Positions 21,287 to 29,864 of a DNA stretch of 64,000 nt are shown here, one piece after another (within the stretch, counting starts at the first letter, position 1; each line of letters opens with the position of its first letter). The position numbers and the translations under genes are program-made. The stretch lies in contig NZ_RJKE01000001.1 of NCBI RefSeq assembly GCF_003751225.1, positions 2,728,001 through 2,792,000 of the forward strand, written 5' to 3'. Below the pieces are notes generated by a model. The model was not told the DNA's origin. It searched no databases and saw only the letters and a list, made by a program, of their open reading frames with translations. The stretch comes from Actinocorallia herbida. Lineage in GTDB: Bacteria; Actinomycetota; Actinomycetes; Streptosporangiales; Streptosporangiaceae.

Positions 21287-23626
21287 ATGACGGTGGCGAG
21301 TATCGGCGAGGCGGCCCTGGTGACGGACGGCGACGACGGGGAGGCGCGGGTCCTGCGCGGAATCGAGGACCGGGTGCTGTGGCTGTCCAGCGCGATCATC
21401 CACCACGCCAACGCGGTGCGGCCGAACACGTCGGGGCTCAAGGTCGGCGGCCACCAGGCGTCGTCGGCGTCGCTGGTCTCCATCATGACGTCGCTGTGGT
21501 TCCGGCACCTGCGGCCGGAGGACCGGGTGTCGGTGAAGCCGCACGCCTCGCCCGTGCTGCACGCCATCAACTACCTGCTCGGCAGGCTCGACGCGTCCTA
21601 TCTGACCCGGCTGCGCGACTTCGGCGGCCTGCAGAGCTACCCGAGCCGGTCCAAGGACCCCGACCCGGTCGACTACGCGACGGGTTCGGTGGGCATCGGG
21701 GCGACCGCCCCCATCTGGGGCGCGCTGTCCCGCCGGTTCGTCGACGGTGCCTTCGGCGGCGCGGGCACCGGCCGGCAGTACTCCCTCGTCGGCGACGCCG
21801 AACTCGACGAGGGCGCCGTCTGGGAGGCGGTCCTCGACCCGGCGGTGGCCGAACTCGGCGAGGTCGTCTGGATCGTCGACCTCAACCGGCAGTCGCTCGA
21901 CCGGGTCGTGCCCAACATCGCCGCCGCCAAGCTGCGCGGCATGTTCGACGCCGCGGGCTGGCAGGTCATCACGCTCAAGTACGGGCACGTCCTCGAAGAG
22001 CTGTTCACCCGTCCGGGCGGCGCGGCGCTCCGCGCGCGGATCGACGCGATGGCCAACCCCGAGTACCAGCGGCTGCTGCGCTGCGACGCCGCCGAGCTGC
22101 GCCGCCGCCTGCCCGGCACCGGACCCGACGCCGGGGCGGTCGCCGCACTCGTCGCCGACGTGGCCGACGCCGCGCTGGTCGAGGCCGTCGCCAACCTCGG
22201 CGGCCATGACCTGGACGCGCTCGACGCCGCATTCGCCGCCATCGACGACACCCGCCCGACCGTCATCTTCGCCTACACCGTCAAGGGCCGCGGCCTGGCG
22301 ATGAAGGGCCACCCGCAGAACCACTCGGCGCTGCTCACCGGCGACCAGATGCGCGATCTCGCCGACCGGACGGGCGCCGACCCCGCCGACCCCTGGCGCG
22401 GGTTCGCGGAAGGCACCCCCGAGGACGACCTGTGCCGGGAGGTCGCCGCGCGTTTGAACCGTCCGTCCTTCGCGGAGAAGACGCCGCCCGCCCTACCCGT
22501 GGACGTCGCCCGCCGCCCGGCCGGGACGACCACCACCCAGGCGGCGCTCGGCCGGACCCTCCTCGACCTGACGCGCGACGCCCCCGAGGCGGCCCGCCGG
22601 ATCGTCACGGTGAGCCCGGACGTCAGCTCGTCGACGAACCTGGGCGGCTGGGTCAACAAGGTCGGCGTGTGGTCGCCGACCGAGCGGCGGAACTGGTTCT
22701 CCGACGACGCCGAGACCATCCTGCACTGGCGCGAGCACCCGGCCGGGCAGCACATCGAGCTGGGCATCGCCGAGGTCAACCTGGTCGGCCTGCTGGGCGA
22801 ACTGGGCGCGACCTGGAGCCGGTGGGGCGAGCCCCTGCTGCCGATCGGCGTCCTCTACGACCCGTTCGTCGAACGGGCGCTGGAGCCCTGGTCGTTCGGC
22901 ATCTACGCGGGCGGCCAGTCGATCCTCGTCGGCACCCCGTCGGGCGTCACGCTGGCGCCGGAGGGCGGCGCGCACCAGTCGATCAAGACCCCGTCGATCG
23001 GGCTGGAGCAGCCCGGCTGCACCTACTACGAGCCCGCGTTCGCCATCGACACGGCCTGGACGCTGCTGGCGAGCCTCGCCCGGCTCGGCAGGCCGGACGG
23101 CGGTTCGGCTTACCTGCGGCTGTCGACCCGGCCCGTCGACCAGTCCCTCGCCGCGCTGCCCGCCGACCCGGCCGCCTACGAGCGGCGCCGCCGCAACGTC
23201 GTCGCCGGGGCCTACACGCTGCTGCGCCGCAAGGCCCCGGACGTCGCGATCGCCGCGATGGGCGCGCTCGTCCCCGAGGCGCTGGCCGCCGCCGCCCGGC
23301 TGGAGACCCTCGGCATCTCCGCCGACGTCCTCGTCATCACCAGCCCCGACCTGCTCTACCGCGCGGTCCGCGCCCGCCAGGGCCACGGCGACGCCGACAC
23401 CTGGATCCTCGACCAGGTCCTCCCGGCCGACCGGGCGACCCCCCTCGTCACCGTCCTCGACGGCCACCCGCACACCCTGGCGTTCCTCGCGACCGTCAAC
23501 CGGGTGCCGACGACGGCCCTGGGCGTCACCGGCTTCGGCCAGTCGGGTTCCCTCGAGGACGTCTACCGGTACCACGCCATCGACACCGACAGCATCGTCC
23601 ACGCCGCCCTCGACCTCACCGACTGA
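21287..23626 (+). CDS. Transketolase-like 2-oxoacid dehydrogenase E1 component
   Basis: 779 residues from ATG 21287 (GGCGGAG just upstream); ATG 21263 or TTG 21233 would add 8 or 18 residues. A thiamine-diphosphate enzyme resembling homodimeric AceE-type E1 but about 100 residues shorter. Substrate-channel residues are in KVGGHQASSASLVSIMTSLWF and PHASPVLHAINYLLG. The ThDP/Mg motif GDAELDEGAVWEA runs to the Asn in IVDLNRQSLD. A pyrimidine-binding domain is around HIELGIAEVNLVGLLGELGATWSRWG and a transketolase C-terminal domain follows. Probably decarboxylates a 2-oxoacid; substrate not known. No E2/E3 gene is adjacent. Divergent from an Lrp/AsnC gene. Confidence 0.82.
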   Translation: MTVASIGEAALVTDGDDGEARVLRGIEDRVLWLSSAIIHHANAVRPNTSGLKVGGHQASSASLVSIMTSLWFRHLRPEDRVSVKPHASPVLHAINYLLGRLDASYLTRLRDFGGLQSYPSRSKDPDPVDYATGSVGIGATAPIWGALSRRFVDGAFGGAGTGRQYSLVGDAELDEGAVWEAVLDPAVAELGEVVWIVDLNRQSLDRVVPNIAAAKLRGMFDAAGWQVITLKYGHVLEELFTRPGGAALRARIDAMANPEYQRLLRCDAAELRRRLPGTGPDAGAVAALVADVADAALVEAVANLGGHDLDALDAAFAAIDDTRPTVIFAYTVKGRGLAMKGHPQNHSALLTGDQMRDLADRTGADPADPWRGFAEGTPEDDLCREVAARLNRPSFAEKTPPALPVDVARRPAGTTTTQAALGRTLLDLTRDAPEAARRIVTVSPDVSSSTNLGGWVNKVGVWSPTERRNWFSDDAETILHWREHPAGQHIELGIAEVNLVGLLGELGATWSRWGEPLLPIGVLYDPFVERALEPWSFGIYAGGQSILVGTPSGVTLAPEGGAHQSIKTPSIGLEQPGCTYYEPAFAIDTAWTLLASLARLGRPDGGSAYLRLSTRPVDQSLAALPADPAAYERRRRNVVAGAYTLLRRKAPDVAIAAMGALVPEALAAAARLETLGISADVLVITSPDLLYRAVRARQGHGDADTWILDQVLPADRATPLVTVLDGHPHTLAFLATVNRVPTTALGVTGFGQSGSLEDVYRYHAIDTDSIVHAALDLTD

Positions 23627-23632
23627 CCGCCG

Positions 23633-24631
23633 TCAGCGCCCGTGCGGCGGCCCCTGCGGGCGCCGCCGCACGGGCGCGGGCGGGGCGGCGGGCGGCATCG
23701 GAGGGGCGGCGAACGGCGCGACCGGAGCCGCGGGCGGCGCGAGAGGACGGGCCGGCGGGAGGGGCGGGAGCGCATCCGCGGGGTCCTCGGCCGCGGGCTC
23801 GTGCCGGGGGATCAGGACGAGCGAGACGCCGATGAGGACGACGCCGGGGACCAGCAGCCAGAAGGCCCCGAAGGACTCGCCGGGCAGCCGCGCGGTGACG
23901 AGGCCGTACCCGATGACGAGGTACGCCTTGGCGACGACCGTCGCGACGAACACCACGGTGAGCAGCCTGCACCGCTGCAAGGCCATCTGGAGCTGCGCGA
24001 CGCCGATGGTCACCGCGGTGAGGAAGAGCAGGAGGAGCGGGATCGTGAGGGGGCCGTGGAAGTCGGCCCGGGCCTGGAGGTTGAACGCGAGCTCGGCGAG
24101 GCCGACGAGGATGCCCGCGCCGATCCCGTAGGCGATGCCCGTCAGGGGCCTGGCGTGCCTGCCGTCGGGTTTGACGTCGCCGATCGTGAACAGCAGGATC
24201 GGCAGCCCCAGCGACGGCAGCGCCAGCAGCGCCAGGGAGGCGCCGGGGATCTCGGCGGGGGTCGGCGGGTCGGACCAGGAGACGAGCAGGCCGCCCGCGG
24301 CCATGGCGGTCAGCCAGGCGGCCTCGGCGCCGCCGATCCGCTCCCCGGTCACCAGGACGGACAGGGCGACGAGGGGGACGAGCCCGGCGAGCAGTGCGGT
24401 GACGAGGACCGGCAGCGAAAGCCGGGGCGCCGCGACGACCTGGATCACCACGCCCCCGCCCATGAGCGTGACCCCGGCGAGCCACCTGCCGTTGCGCACC
24501 ACCGTCGCGAGGAAATGGCCGGGCTGGGTGCCGCGCAACGGCGGCAGCACCGCGGCGGCCTCCTTGAAGAACACGAACCCCAGGTAGTAAAGGCATCCCG
24601 AGAGGAAGGCGAGGGAGATCGGGACGAACAT
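23633..24631 (-). CDS. Multi-pass membrane protein, DMT-transporter-like
   Basis: 332 residues, ATG 24631 with AAAGGA upstream. About nine or ten hydrophobic helices in regular alternation, starting FVPISLAFLSGCLYYLGFVFFKEAAAVLPPL, give the look of a drug/metabolite-transporter (EamA-like) protein. The charged cytosolic tail (from about residue 280) is rich in Pro and Ala (PPLPPARPLAPPAAPVAPF). Some actinobacterial relatives are annotated only as integral membrane proteins; substrate unknown. Convergent with the E1 gene, stops 6 bp apart. Confidence 0.65.
   Translation of the reverse strand: MFVPISLAFLSGCLYYLGFVFFKEAAAVLPPLRGTQPGHFLATVVRNGRWLAGVTLMGGGVVIQVVAAPRLSLPVLVTALLAGLVPLVALSVLVTGERIGGAEAAWLTAMAAGGLLVSWSDPPTPAEIPGASLALLALPSLGLPILLFTIGDVKPDGRHARPLTGIAYGIGAGILVGLAELAFNLQARADFHGPLTIPLLLLFLTAVTIGVAQLQMALQRCRLLTVVFVATVVAKAYLVIGYGLVTARLPGESFGAFWLLVPGVVLIGVSLVLIPRHEPAAEDPADALPPLPPARPLAPPAAPVAPFAAPPMPPAAPPAPVRRRPQGPPHGR
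23636..23677. terminator. Bidirectional terminator inside the 3' end of the membrane protein gene
   Basis: Perfect 16-bp stem GCGCCCGTGCGGCGGC (23636-23651) / GCCGCCGCACGGGCGC (23662-23677) with a 10-nt loop, between the convergent E1 and membrane-protein genes. It overlaps the last codons of the latter (tail RRRPQGPPHGR). Confidence 0.8.
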
Positions 24632-24854
24632 GCGGGGTTCCTTTCGCGGTGGTGAAGGCCGTTCGAAACCCCCCGTCCCCGGCCGCCGGCGGGCGGGGGA
24701 GACCGCGGCGCTCGGTGCGGCCGCAGGGGGTGGCCCTCCCGCCTTCCAGCCGTCCGCCACCATTTGTAGCCGAACGGGACGAGCAGCGGAACCCGTGACT
24801 TTTTGAGTGTTCTGCAATTCTCTTACTCAGTTGCCTGATAAATGTTCAGCGCAT

Positions 24855-24883
24855 GACGGAATGGATCGATCCATATTTCCGTC
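24855..24883. promoter_or_regulatory. Nested palindrome, candidate operator
   Basis: Perfect 14-bp palindrome ATGGATCGATCCAT (24861-24874) flanked by matching arms GACGGAA (24855-24861) and TTCCGTC (24877-24883). It sits in the AT-rich part of the divergent spacer. Likely a dimeric regulator site; the regulator is unknown, and the TetR at 25834-26445 is one candidate. Confidence 0.65.
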
Positions 24884-25014
24884 GTTAAAGCCACCCGACG
24901 CGGGTGCAACGTTCATAAGGAACGAAGCCGTCATTTCGCCCGGCTCGCGGTCCCGCGGCCCGGCGTCCCCTGGGCCCGCCGCCCCTCCGGTTCCGGGACG
25001 GGGCGGGGCGCTCA

Positions 25015-25039
25015 GTACAGTAAGCATCCGTTTATGTAC
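25015..25039. promoter_or_regulatory. GTACA-N15-TGTAC dyad before the SDR gene
   Basis: Inverted repeat GTACA (25015-25019) / TGTAC (25035-25039) around the segment TAAGCATCCGTTTA, ending 16 bp before the SDR start. Size and position fit a TetR-type operator overlapping the promoter or leader. Confidence 0.55.
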
Positions 25040-25055
25040 CTGTGGAGGGGCGCGC

Positions 25056-25820
25056 ATGAGTGTCGGGAAGCTGTCGGCGGATCTGACCGGGCGGGTGGCC
25101 GTGGTGACCGGGGCGTCGAGCGGGCTCGGGCTGCGGTTCGCCGAGCTGCTGGCGGGCAGCGGGGCGACGGTCTTCGCCGCCGCGCGGCGCAAGGACCGGC
25201 TTGAGGCGCTGGCCGAGAGGGTGCCCGGGGTCGTGCCCGTCACCTGCGACGTGACGGACGCCGACGCGCGCCAGGCCCTGTTCGAGACGGTCATGACGCG
25301 CGAGGGCAAGGTCGACCTCCTGGTGAACAACGCGGGACACGGTGTCGCCAAGCCCGCGCTCGAGGAGTCGATCGAGTCCTTCGAGCGCGTCCTCGCGCTG
25401 AACCTCACCGCCACGTTCGCGCTGGCCCAGCTGTTCGCCCGCCCGATGATCGAGGCGGGCCGCGGCAGCATCGTCAACATCGCGTCGATCCTCGGCCTCG
25501 GCGCCGCCTACCCGACGTCCCAGGTCTCTTACACCGCCGCCAAGGGCGCCGTGGTCAACATGACCCGCGAACTCGGCGTCCAGTGGGCCTCGAAGGGCGT
25601 CCGCGTCAACGCGATCGCCCCCGGCTGGTTCGCCACCGAGGTCACCGAGGACTTCTTCGCCGACGAGCGCGGCGCCGGATGGCTCCGCCGCAACACCCCG
25701 ATGGGCCGCACCGGCGCCCCCGAGGAACTCGACGGCGTCATGCTCCTCCTCGCCAGCGACGCCAGCTCCTTCATGACCGGCCAGACCCTCGTCGTGGACG
25801 GCGGCTGGACCTCCCGCTGA
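25056..25820 (+). CDS. SDR family oxidoreductase
   Basis: 254 residues from ATG 25056 (GGAGGGG upstream). Classical short-chain dehydrogenase: cofactor motif TGASSGLG at residues 19-26, LVNNAGHG near 92, catalytic Ser in NIASILGLG and YTAAK near 164, C-terminal SFMTGQTLVVDGGW. FabG-like NAD(P)-dependent alcohol/ketone oxidoreductase; substrate not determinable. Preceded by a dyad operator and convergent with a TetR gene whose stop codon lies in the same small hairpin. Confidence 0.92.
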   Translation: MSVGKLSADLTGRVAVVTGASSGLGLRFAELLAGSGATVFAAARRKDRLEALAERVPGVVPVTCDVTDADARQALFETVMTREGKVDLLVNNAGHGVAKPALEESIESFERVLALNLTATFALAQLFARPMIEAGRGSIVNIASILGLGAAYPTSQVSYTAAKGAVVNMTRELGVQWASKGVRVNAIAPGWFATEVTEDFFADERGAGWLRRNTPMGRTGAPEELDGVMLLLASDASSFMTGQTLVVDGGWTSR

Positions 25821-25837
25821 CCCCTGCCCCGGGTCAG
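25817..25837. terminator. Short shared hairpin between convergent stops
   Basis: CTGACCC (25817-25823) / GGGTCAG (25831-25837), 7-nt loop. The two arms contain the stop codons of both convergent genes (TGA 25818-25820 and TGA on the minus strand at 25836-25834). Possibly a bidirectional terminator; the stem is short. Confidence 0.5.
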
Positions 25838-26445
25838 GAGAGGCCGCTGTCCGGGGTGGCGGCGGACGCCGGGGGGTCGGCGGCGGCGACGACGTCGATG
25901 ACGTGGTGGCACTCGAGGCGGAAGCGGGCTCGGGCGGTGGCGTCCTCCCAGCGGGAGGCGCCGCCGTCGGGGTGGATCAGGCCGATGGTCATGAAGCCGT
26001 AGAAGCACCAGCCGAGGACGTTCAGGAGGGTGTGGCGGGCGCGCTCGGAGAGGCCCGCGCGACCGAGGATGTCGCTTATGCCCTGGATGACGGGGGTGGC
26101 GTAGGCGCTTTCCACATTCGGCAGGTCGGCGGCGTCGGACAGCCCGCGGTGCTGCCAGAGCGCGATCGCCTCGGGATGCCGCTCGTAGAAGTCGACGAAC
26201 ATGTCGACCATGCCGTGCAGCCCGGCGACGTCCGGGGTGAGCACCCGGTGCATCTCGTCCAGCAGCTTGACCTGCAAGGCCAGCACCCGGCCCATCACCG
26301 CCTGGTAGACCCCCGCCTTGCCCCCGAGCGCCGCGACGTCGCCCTCGGCGACCCCCGCCGTCTCGGCGATCATCGCCCCGGTGACCCCGTCGTACCCGAG
26401 CGCGGCGAAGAGCCGGGTCGCCGCGGTGACGATCTCCTCACCCAT
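25834..26445 (-). CDS. TetR family transcriptional regulator
   Basis: 203 residues. N-terminal TetR DNA-binding segment IVTAATRLFAALGYDGVTGAMIAETAGVAEGDVAALGGKAGVYQAVM is recognisable, but the recognition helix region (GDVAALGGKAGVY) departs from the usual xLYxHFxxKxxL pattern. The C-terminal domain is long and helical with many aromatic residues (WQHRGL, WCFYGFMTIGL). Convergent with the SDR gene and 80 bp downstream of the thioesterase start region on the same strand, so it may control the SDR or a thioesterase unit. Confidence 0.8.
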   Translation of the reverse strand: MGEEIVTAATRLFAALGYDGVTGAMIAETAGVAEGDVAALGGKAGVYQAVMGRVLALQVKLLDEMHRVLTPDVAGLHGMVDMFVDFYERHPEAIALWQHRGLSDAADLPNVESAYATPVIQGISDILGRAGLSERARHTLLNVLGWCFYGFMTIGLIHPDGGASRWEDATARARFRLECHHVIDVVAAADPPASAATPDSGLS

Positions 26446-26525
26446 GCCTCCAACTTAGGCGCGCCCCACCTGCCCACCCCCAAGCCCGCTCCAAGCCCGC
26501 GGAAATCCCGATCCGCCCCCGCGGG

Positions 26526-27161
26526 TCACCGCTGGTGGGGGCGCAGGACGAGGAAGAGGGCGTCGACGTCGGCGCAGAGGGTGCCGCCGTGCGAAAGGGT
26601 GCCGCGGATGAAGCGTTTGCGGCCCTCCTGGCGGGCGACCTCGGCGGTGAAGCGGAGCTCGGTCTCGATCGGGGTGATCGAGCGGTAGTCGACGTGGAGG
26701 TAGGCGGTCCGGGAGGCGGGCCTGCCGGGGCCGTTGGCGAGGCGGCCGAGCACCGAGTCGAACAGCAGCGGGATCGCGCCCCCGTAGACGGCGCCGTTCC
26801 GGCCGAGGAAGTGCCGCCCGTACGTCAGCCGCCCCGCGAGGAAGTCGGGCTCCACCGCGTCGAGCTCGTAGTTCGGGACGAGCAGCTGGCCGCGCCCGGG
26901 GATGTCGATCCGTCCGGCGATCTGCCGCTCCTCCGGCACCTGATGCTCGAGCAGCCGCTCCCCGAGCCGCTCGAAGATCCCGCGCATCTCCTCGGTGAGA
27001 TCATCCGGCAGCCGGGCGCCCGCGAGCCTGTGATGGAAGACCCGCATGGCGTCGAGCATCGGCGCGAAATCGGGCCCGATGTCGTCGGCGGTCCAGTGCG
27101 GCGAGTTCCAGGTCCGACCCGGTTCGGCGGAGGCGGAGGCGACTTCCATGCCCCGCATCAT
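26526..27161 (-). CDS. PaaI-type hotdog thioesterase
   Basis: 211 residues from ATG 27161; ATG 27149 (MEVASASAEPG) is equally possible and neither has a clear ribosome-binding site. The C-terminal ~110 residues form a 4HBT hotdog domain: GRHFLGRNGAVYGGAIPLLFDSVLGRLA holds the usual active-site loop and helix. The ~90-residue N-terminal helical extension is typical of actinobacterial acyl-CoA thioesterases acting on fatty or steroid CoA. Hydrolyses an acyl-CoA; chain unknown. It lies upstream of the TetR gene in the same direction. Confidence 0.8.
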   Translation of the reverse strand: MMRGMEVASASAEPGRTWNSPHWTADDIGPDFAPMLDAMRVFHHRLAGARLPDDLTEEMRGIFERLGERLLEHQVPEERQIAGRIDIPGRGQLLVPNYELDAVEPDFLAGRLTYGRHFLGRNGAVYGGAIPLLFDSVLGRLANGPGRPASRTAYLHVDYRSITPIETELRFTAEVARQEGRKRFIRGTLSHGGTLCADVDALFLVLRPHQR

Positions 27162-27229
27162 CCCGGAAGCACGGTGCCCGCCCGCGCACCGGGTCGCCCG
27201 ATCGGAAGCGCCTGCCGGCCCCCTGGAGG

Positions 27230-28333
27230 TCAGCCCCGAATGTTGAGTTTCGGGTGCAGCGTGAGGTGGTGTGCCGGCCGGTCAGGGTCTTGCAGTCTCC
27301 TGACGAGCAGCTCGACGGCTTCGGCGCCGACCGTGCGCCGGGGCGGCGCCACGCTGGTGAGGGGCGGGGAGGCGAGCGAGGCCAGCTCGTCGTCGTAGGT
27401 GACGACGGCGAGGTCTCCCGGAATCCCGATGCCGGCCGCCTGCAGCCGGCTCACCAGCGGAAGGGCGATCGAGTCGTTGTGGATCAGGACCGCGTCGACC
27501 TGGCCGTCCTTCACGGCGCGCACGAGCCGCTCGCACTTGTCGTCCAGGTCGGCTGGGTCGTCCTCGAGGAGCAGGCAGGGGACCTCGGGCGCGCATGGCC
27601 GCAGGTCCAAGGCGGTCATGGCCTGCTGGTATCCGATCTGCAGCATGGGAGCGGTCAAGGTGTCGAACTGCAGCAGCGCGATGCGGGTGCGCCCCTGCTC
27701 GGCCAGATGGCGCACGGCAAGGTAGGCCCCCCACTCGTGGTCGGTGGCCACGTGCTCGACCGGGCCGGTGTTCCGTCCGATCCGGCGCTCGACGAGGACG
27801 ACGGGGACGGGGAGTCCTCTCAGCCAGTCCTCGGTGGCGGGTGAGGTGCGGGGGTCCTCGGCCGTGGTGAGAAGCAGTCCGTCGACGCCCGTCTGCAGCA
27901 TCTGGGCGACCAGGGCGTGCTCCTCGGTGAAGGCGTTGCGGGACACGCCCAGGGTCAGCTTCGCCCCGAGTGCCTCCGCGGCCGCCCTGGCACCGCTGAC
28001 GACCTCCGGGTAGTAGTACGACGAGTGCGGGACCACCATGCCCAGGCTGTACTCCTCGGCGGCTTCCTTCCGCGATCGCCCTGTCGCAGTCAGCCCGGCC
28101 GACAGGCGTCCGCCGTCGGCCTCCGGCACCGTCTGGTCGGTCGCTTGCGGCCCGGGAGGCCAGACGACTCCGCCGTGCACGCGGAGCAACGTGCCGCGCC
28201 GAGCCAGCTCGCGCACATCATTACGAACCGTGACGACCGCCACCCCTATTTCCTCGGCGAGTTCACGGACCGTAATCGATCCTCGGGCTTTGACCGTCTT
28301 GATGATCGCTTGGTGCCTGCCGTCCGCAAGCAT
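27230..28333 (-). CDS. DeoR/LacI hybrid transcriptional regulator
   Basis: 367 residues from ATG 28333 (GAGAGAGG upstream); GTG 28363 is open but lacks a ribosome-binding site. Residues 6-57 are a DeoR-type winged HTH (RHQAIIKTVKARGSITVRELAEEIGVAVVTVRNDVRELARRG). From about residue 95 it is a periplasmic-binding-protein-like sugar sensor as in LacI/GalR (LGMVVPHSSYYYPEVVSGARAAAEALG; HNDSIALPLVSRLQAAGIGIPGDLAVVTYDD). Divergent from the sugar ABC operon. A CGATATCG box 38 bp before its start and two ATTCGATATCG boxes at operon promoters suggest it represses itself and the whole locus until an oligosaccharide binds. Confidence 0.9.
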   Translation of the reverse strand: MLADGRHQAIIKTVKARGSITVRELAEEIGVAVVTVRNDVRELARRGTLLRVHGGVVWPPGPQATDQTVPEADGGRLSAGLTATGRSRKEAAEEYSLGMVVPHSSYYYPEVVSGARAAAEALGAKLTLGVSRNAFTEEHALVAQMLQTGVDGLLLTTAEDPRTSPATEDWLRGLPVPVVLVERRIGRNTGPVEHVATDHEWGAYLAVRHLAEQGRTRIALLQFDTLTAPMLQIGYQQAMTALDLRPCAPEVPCLLLEDDPADLDDKCERLVRAVKDGQVDAVLIHNDSIALPLVSRLQAAGIGIPGDLAVVTYDDELASLASPPLTSVAPPRRTVGAEAVELLVRRLQDPDRPAHHLTLHPKLNIRG

Positions 28334-28369
28334 GATGATTGCCGCCTCTCTCGTCGTCGGCACGTCTGT

Positions 28370-28447
28370 AAACGATATCGCTTCTTGGGAGTTCAGGCCA
28401 GCGATACCGGGATGACTCTTGACAGAGTGCCATTCGATATCGAATAG
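28370..28447 (+). promoter_or_regulatory. Promoter and twin operator of the polysaccharide ABC operon
   Basis: A -35 TTGACA (28419-28424), 17-bp spacer and -10-like GAATAG (28442-28447). The perfect 14-bp palindrome ATTCGATATCGAAT (28432-28445) overlaps the -10, so a bound protein blocks polymerase. A second box AACGATATCG (28371-28380) lies 62 bp upstream centre to centre, about six helical turns, close to the divergent regulator start. The same architecture recurs at 34509-34573. Confidence 0.82.
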
Positions 28448-28477
28448 TCATGTCGCATCAACTCGACGGGAGTGAAC

Positions 28478-29779
28478 ATGTTCCGATGGAAGCCCTTGGC
28501 CGCGCTCGCCGCGGTCACCGCCTTGTCGCTGGTCAGCGCCTGCTCTTCGGGCGGCCAGGAGGTCGGCGCCGAGCCCGGCGAGGGGCAGGTCACCTTCTGG
28601 TCCTTCCTCAGGGGCTCGGACGCGGTCGCCGCCGCGTTCAACGAGTCGCATCCCGGCATCAAGGTGAACTTCGTGAACCAGGCCGGCGGCCCGGATTACT
28701 ACACCAAGCTGTCCAACGCCATGAAGTCCGGCCAAGTGCCCGACGCGGCGGTGGCGGAGTACACCCGGCTTCCCGAGATCGTCAGCCTCGGCGGCGCCAC
28801 CGACCTGACCGGCGAGGTGGGGCCGGTGGTGCAGAAGACGTTCCCCGGAGCCATCCAGGAACTCGTGACGCTCGGCGGCAAGACGTGGGGCGTGCCGCGC
28901 GACGCGTCGGCGATGCTGTACTTCTACCGCAAGGACTTCTTCGACGAGCACGAGCTGTCCGTCCCCGAGACCTGGGCCGACTACAAGACGCTCGCGGCGA
29001 AGGTGAAGTCGATCGACAGCGGCAAGAGGGCGGGCGCCTACCTCACGGGCAACTACAACCTGCTCAGCGCGCTGTCATGGCAGGCCGGCGGCAAGTGGTT
29101 CGGCGCCGAGGGCGACTCCTGGGCCGTCGGCATCAACGACGAGCCGTCCCTGAAGGTCGCCGGGTACTGGCAGGACCTGCTGAAGAACGACCTGGTCACC
29201 TCCTTCCCCGACTACACCGACCAGTTCTGGCAGGACATCCAGAACAACGACCTCGTCGGGTACTTCTGCGCCTCCTGGTGCGCCGGCAACCTGAAGGCGA
29301 CGGTGCCGGACCAGAGCGGCGACTGGGCCGTCGCGGAACTGCCGAGCTGGGACGGCGAGAGCGCCTCGGCCATGTGGGGCGGATCCTCCTTCATCGTCCC
29401 CAAGGGGGCGAAGAACTCCGCTGCCGCGCTGGAGTTCATCAAGTGGATCACCACTGATCCCCAGGGCATCGCGGCGTGGTTCGGGACCGGCGTCTCCAGC
29501 ATGTATCCGGCGGCTCCCACCCTCGTGCCCGAAGCCAAGAAGGGCTTCACCACCGAGTACTTCGGCGGGCAGGACATCTACGCGGTCCTCACCGACTCCT
29601 ACGACTCCGCCGTGCCCGGATGGCGCTGGGGACCGGCGATGGCCACCACGGAATCGGCCTTCAACGACCGGCTCGGCAAGGCCGCGGACGGTTCGGCCCA
29701 GCTCACCGACATCTTCTCGCAGGTCCAGGACGCCACGGTGAAGGCGCTGAAGGACCGGGGACTGACCGTCGCCCAGTGA
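28478..29779 (+). CDS. Sugar ABC transporter substrate-binding lipoprotein
   Basis: 433 residues from ATG 28478 (GGGAG five bases upstream; GTG 28472 would add two residues). Lipobox LSLVSAC at residues 16-22 anchors the mature protein outside the membrane. Family 1 extracellular solute-binding protein: VTFWSFLRGSDAVAAAFNESHPGIKVNFV, then GVPRDASAMLYFYRKDFF and WGGSSFIVPKGAKNSAAALEFIKWI. Captures a carbohydrate, here presumably oligosaccharides released by the lyases encoded downstream, and hands it to the two permeases that follow. First gene of the operon behind the ATTCGATATCG promoter. Confidence 0.93.
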   Translation: MFRWKPLAALAAVTALSLVSACSSGGQEVGAEPGEGQVTFWSFLRGSDAVAAAFNESHPGIKVNFVNQAGGPDYYTKLSNAMKSGQVPDAAVAEYTRLPEIVSLGGATDLTGEVGPVVQKTFPGAIQELVTLGGKTWGVPRDASAMLYFYRKDFFDEHELSVPETWADYKTLAAKVKSIDSGKRAGAYLTGNYNLLSALSWQAGGKWFGAEGDSWAVGINDEPSLKVAGYWQDLLKNDLVTSFPDYTDQFWQDIQNNDLVGYFCASWCAGNLKATVPDQSGDWAVAELPSWDGESASAMWGGSSFIVPKGAKNSAAALEFIKWITTDPQGIAAWFGTGVSSMYPAAPTLVPEAKKGFTTEYFGGQDIYAVLTDSYDSAVPGWRWGPAMATTESAFNDRLGKAADGSAQLTDIFSQVQDATVKALKDRGLTVAQ

Positions 29780-29864
29780 TCCACCCGCCAGGGCCGGCAT
29801 GTCCGCAGGCGGGGCCATCGGCTCCGCCCGCATGCCGGCCCGCAGACCAGCACAGGAGTCGATC

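Larger units (their letters stand above)
24632..25055. other. Divergent promoter spacer, unusually AT-rich
   Basis: 424 bp between the divergent membrane-protein and SDR genes. It contains an AT-rich core (about 24800-24920), a 29-bp dyad at 24855-24883 and a second dyad at 25015-25039. No gene is supported. Confidence 0.6.
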
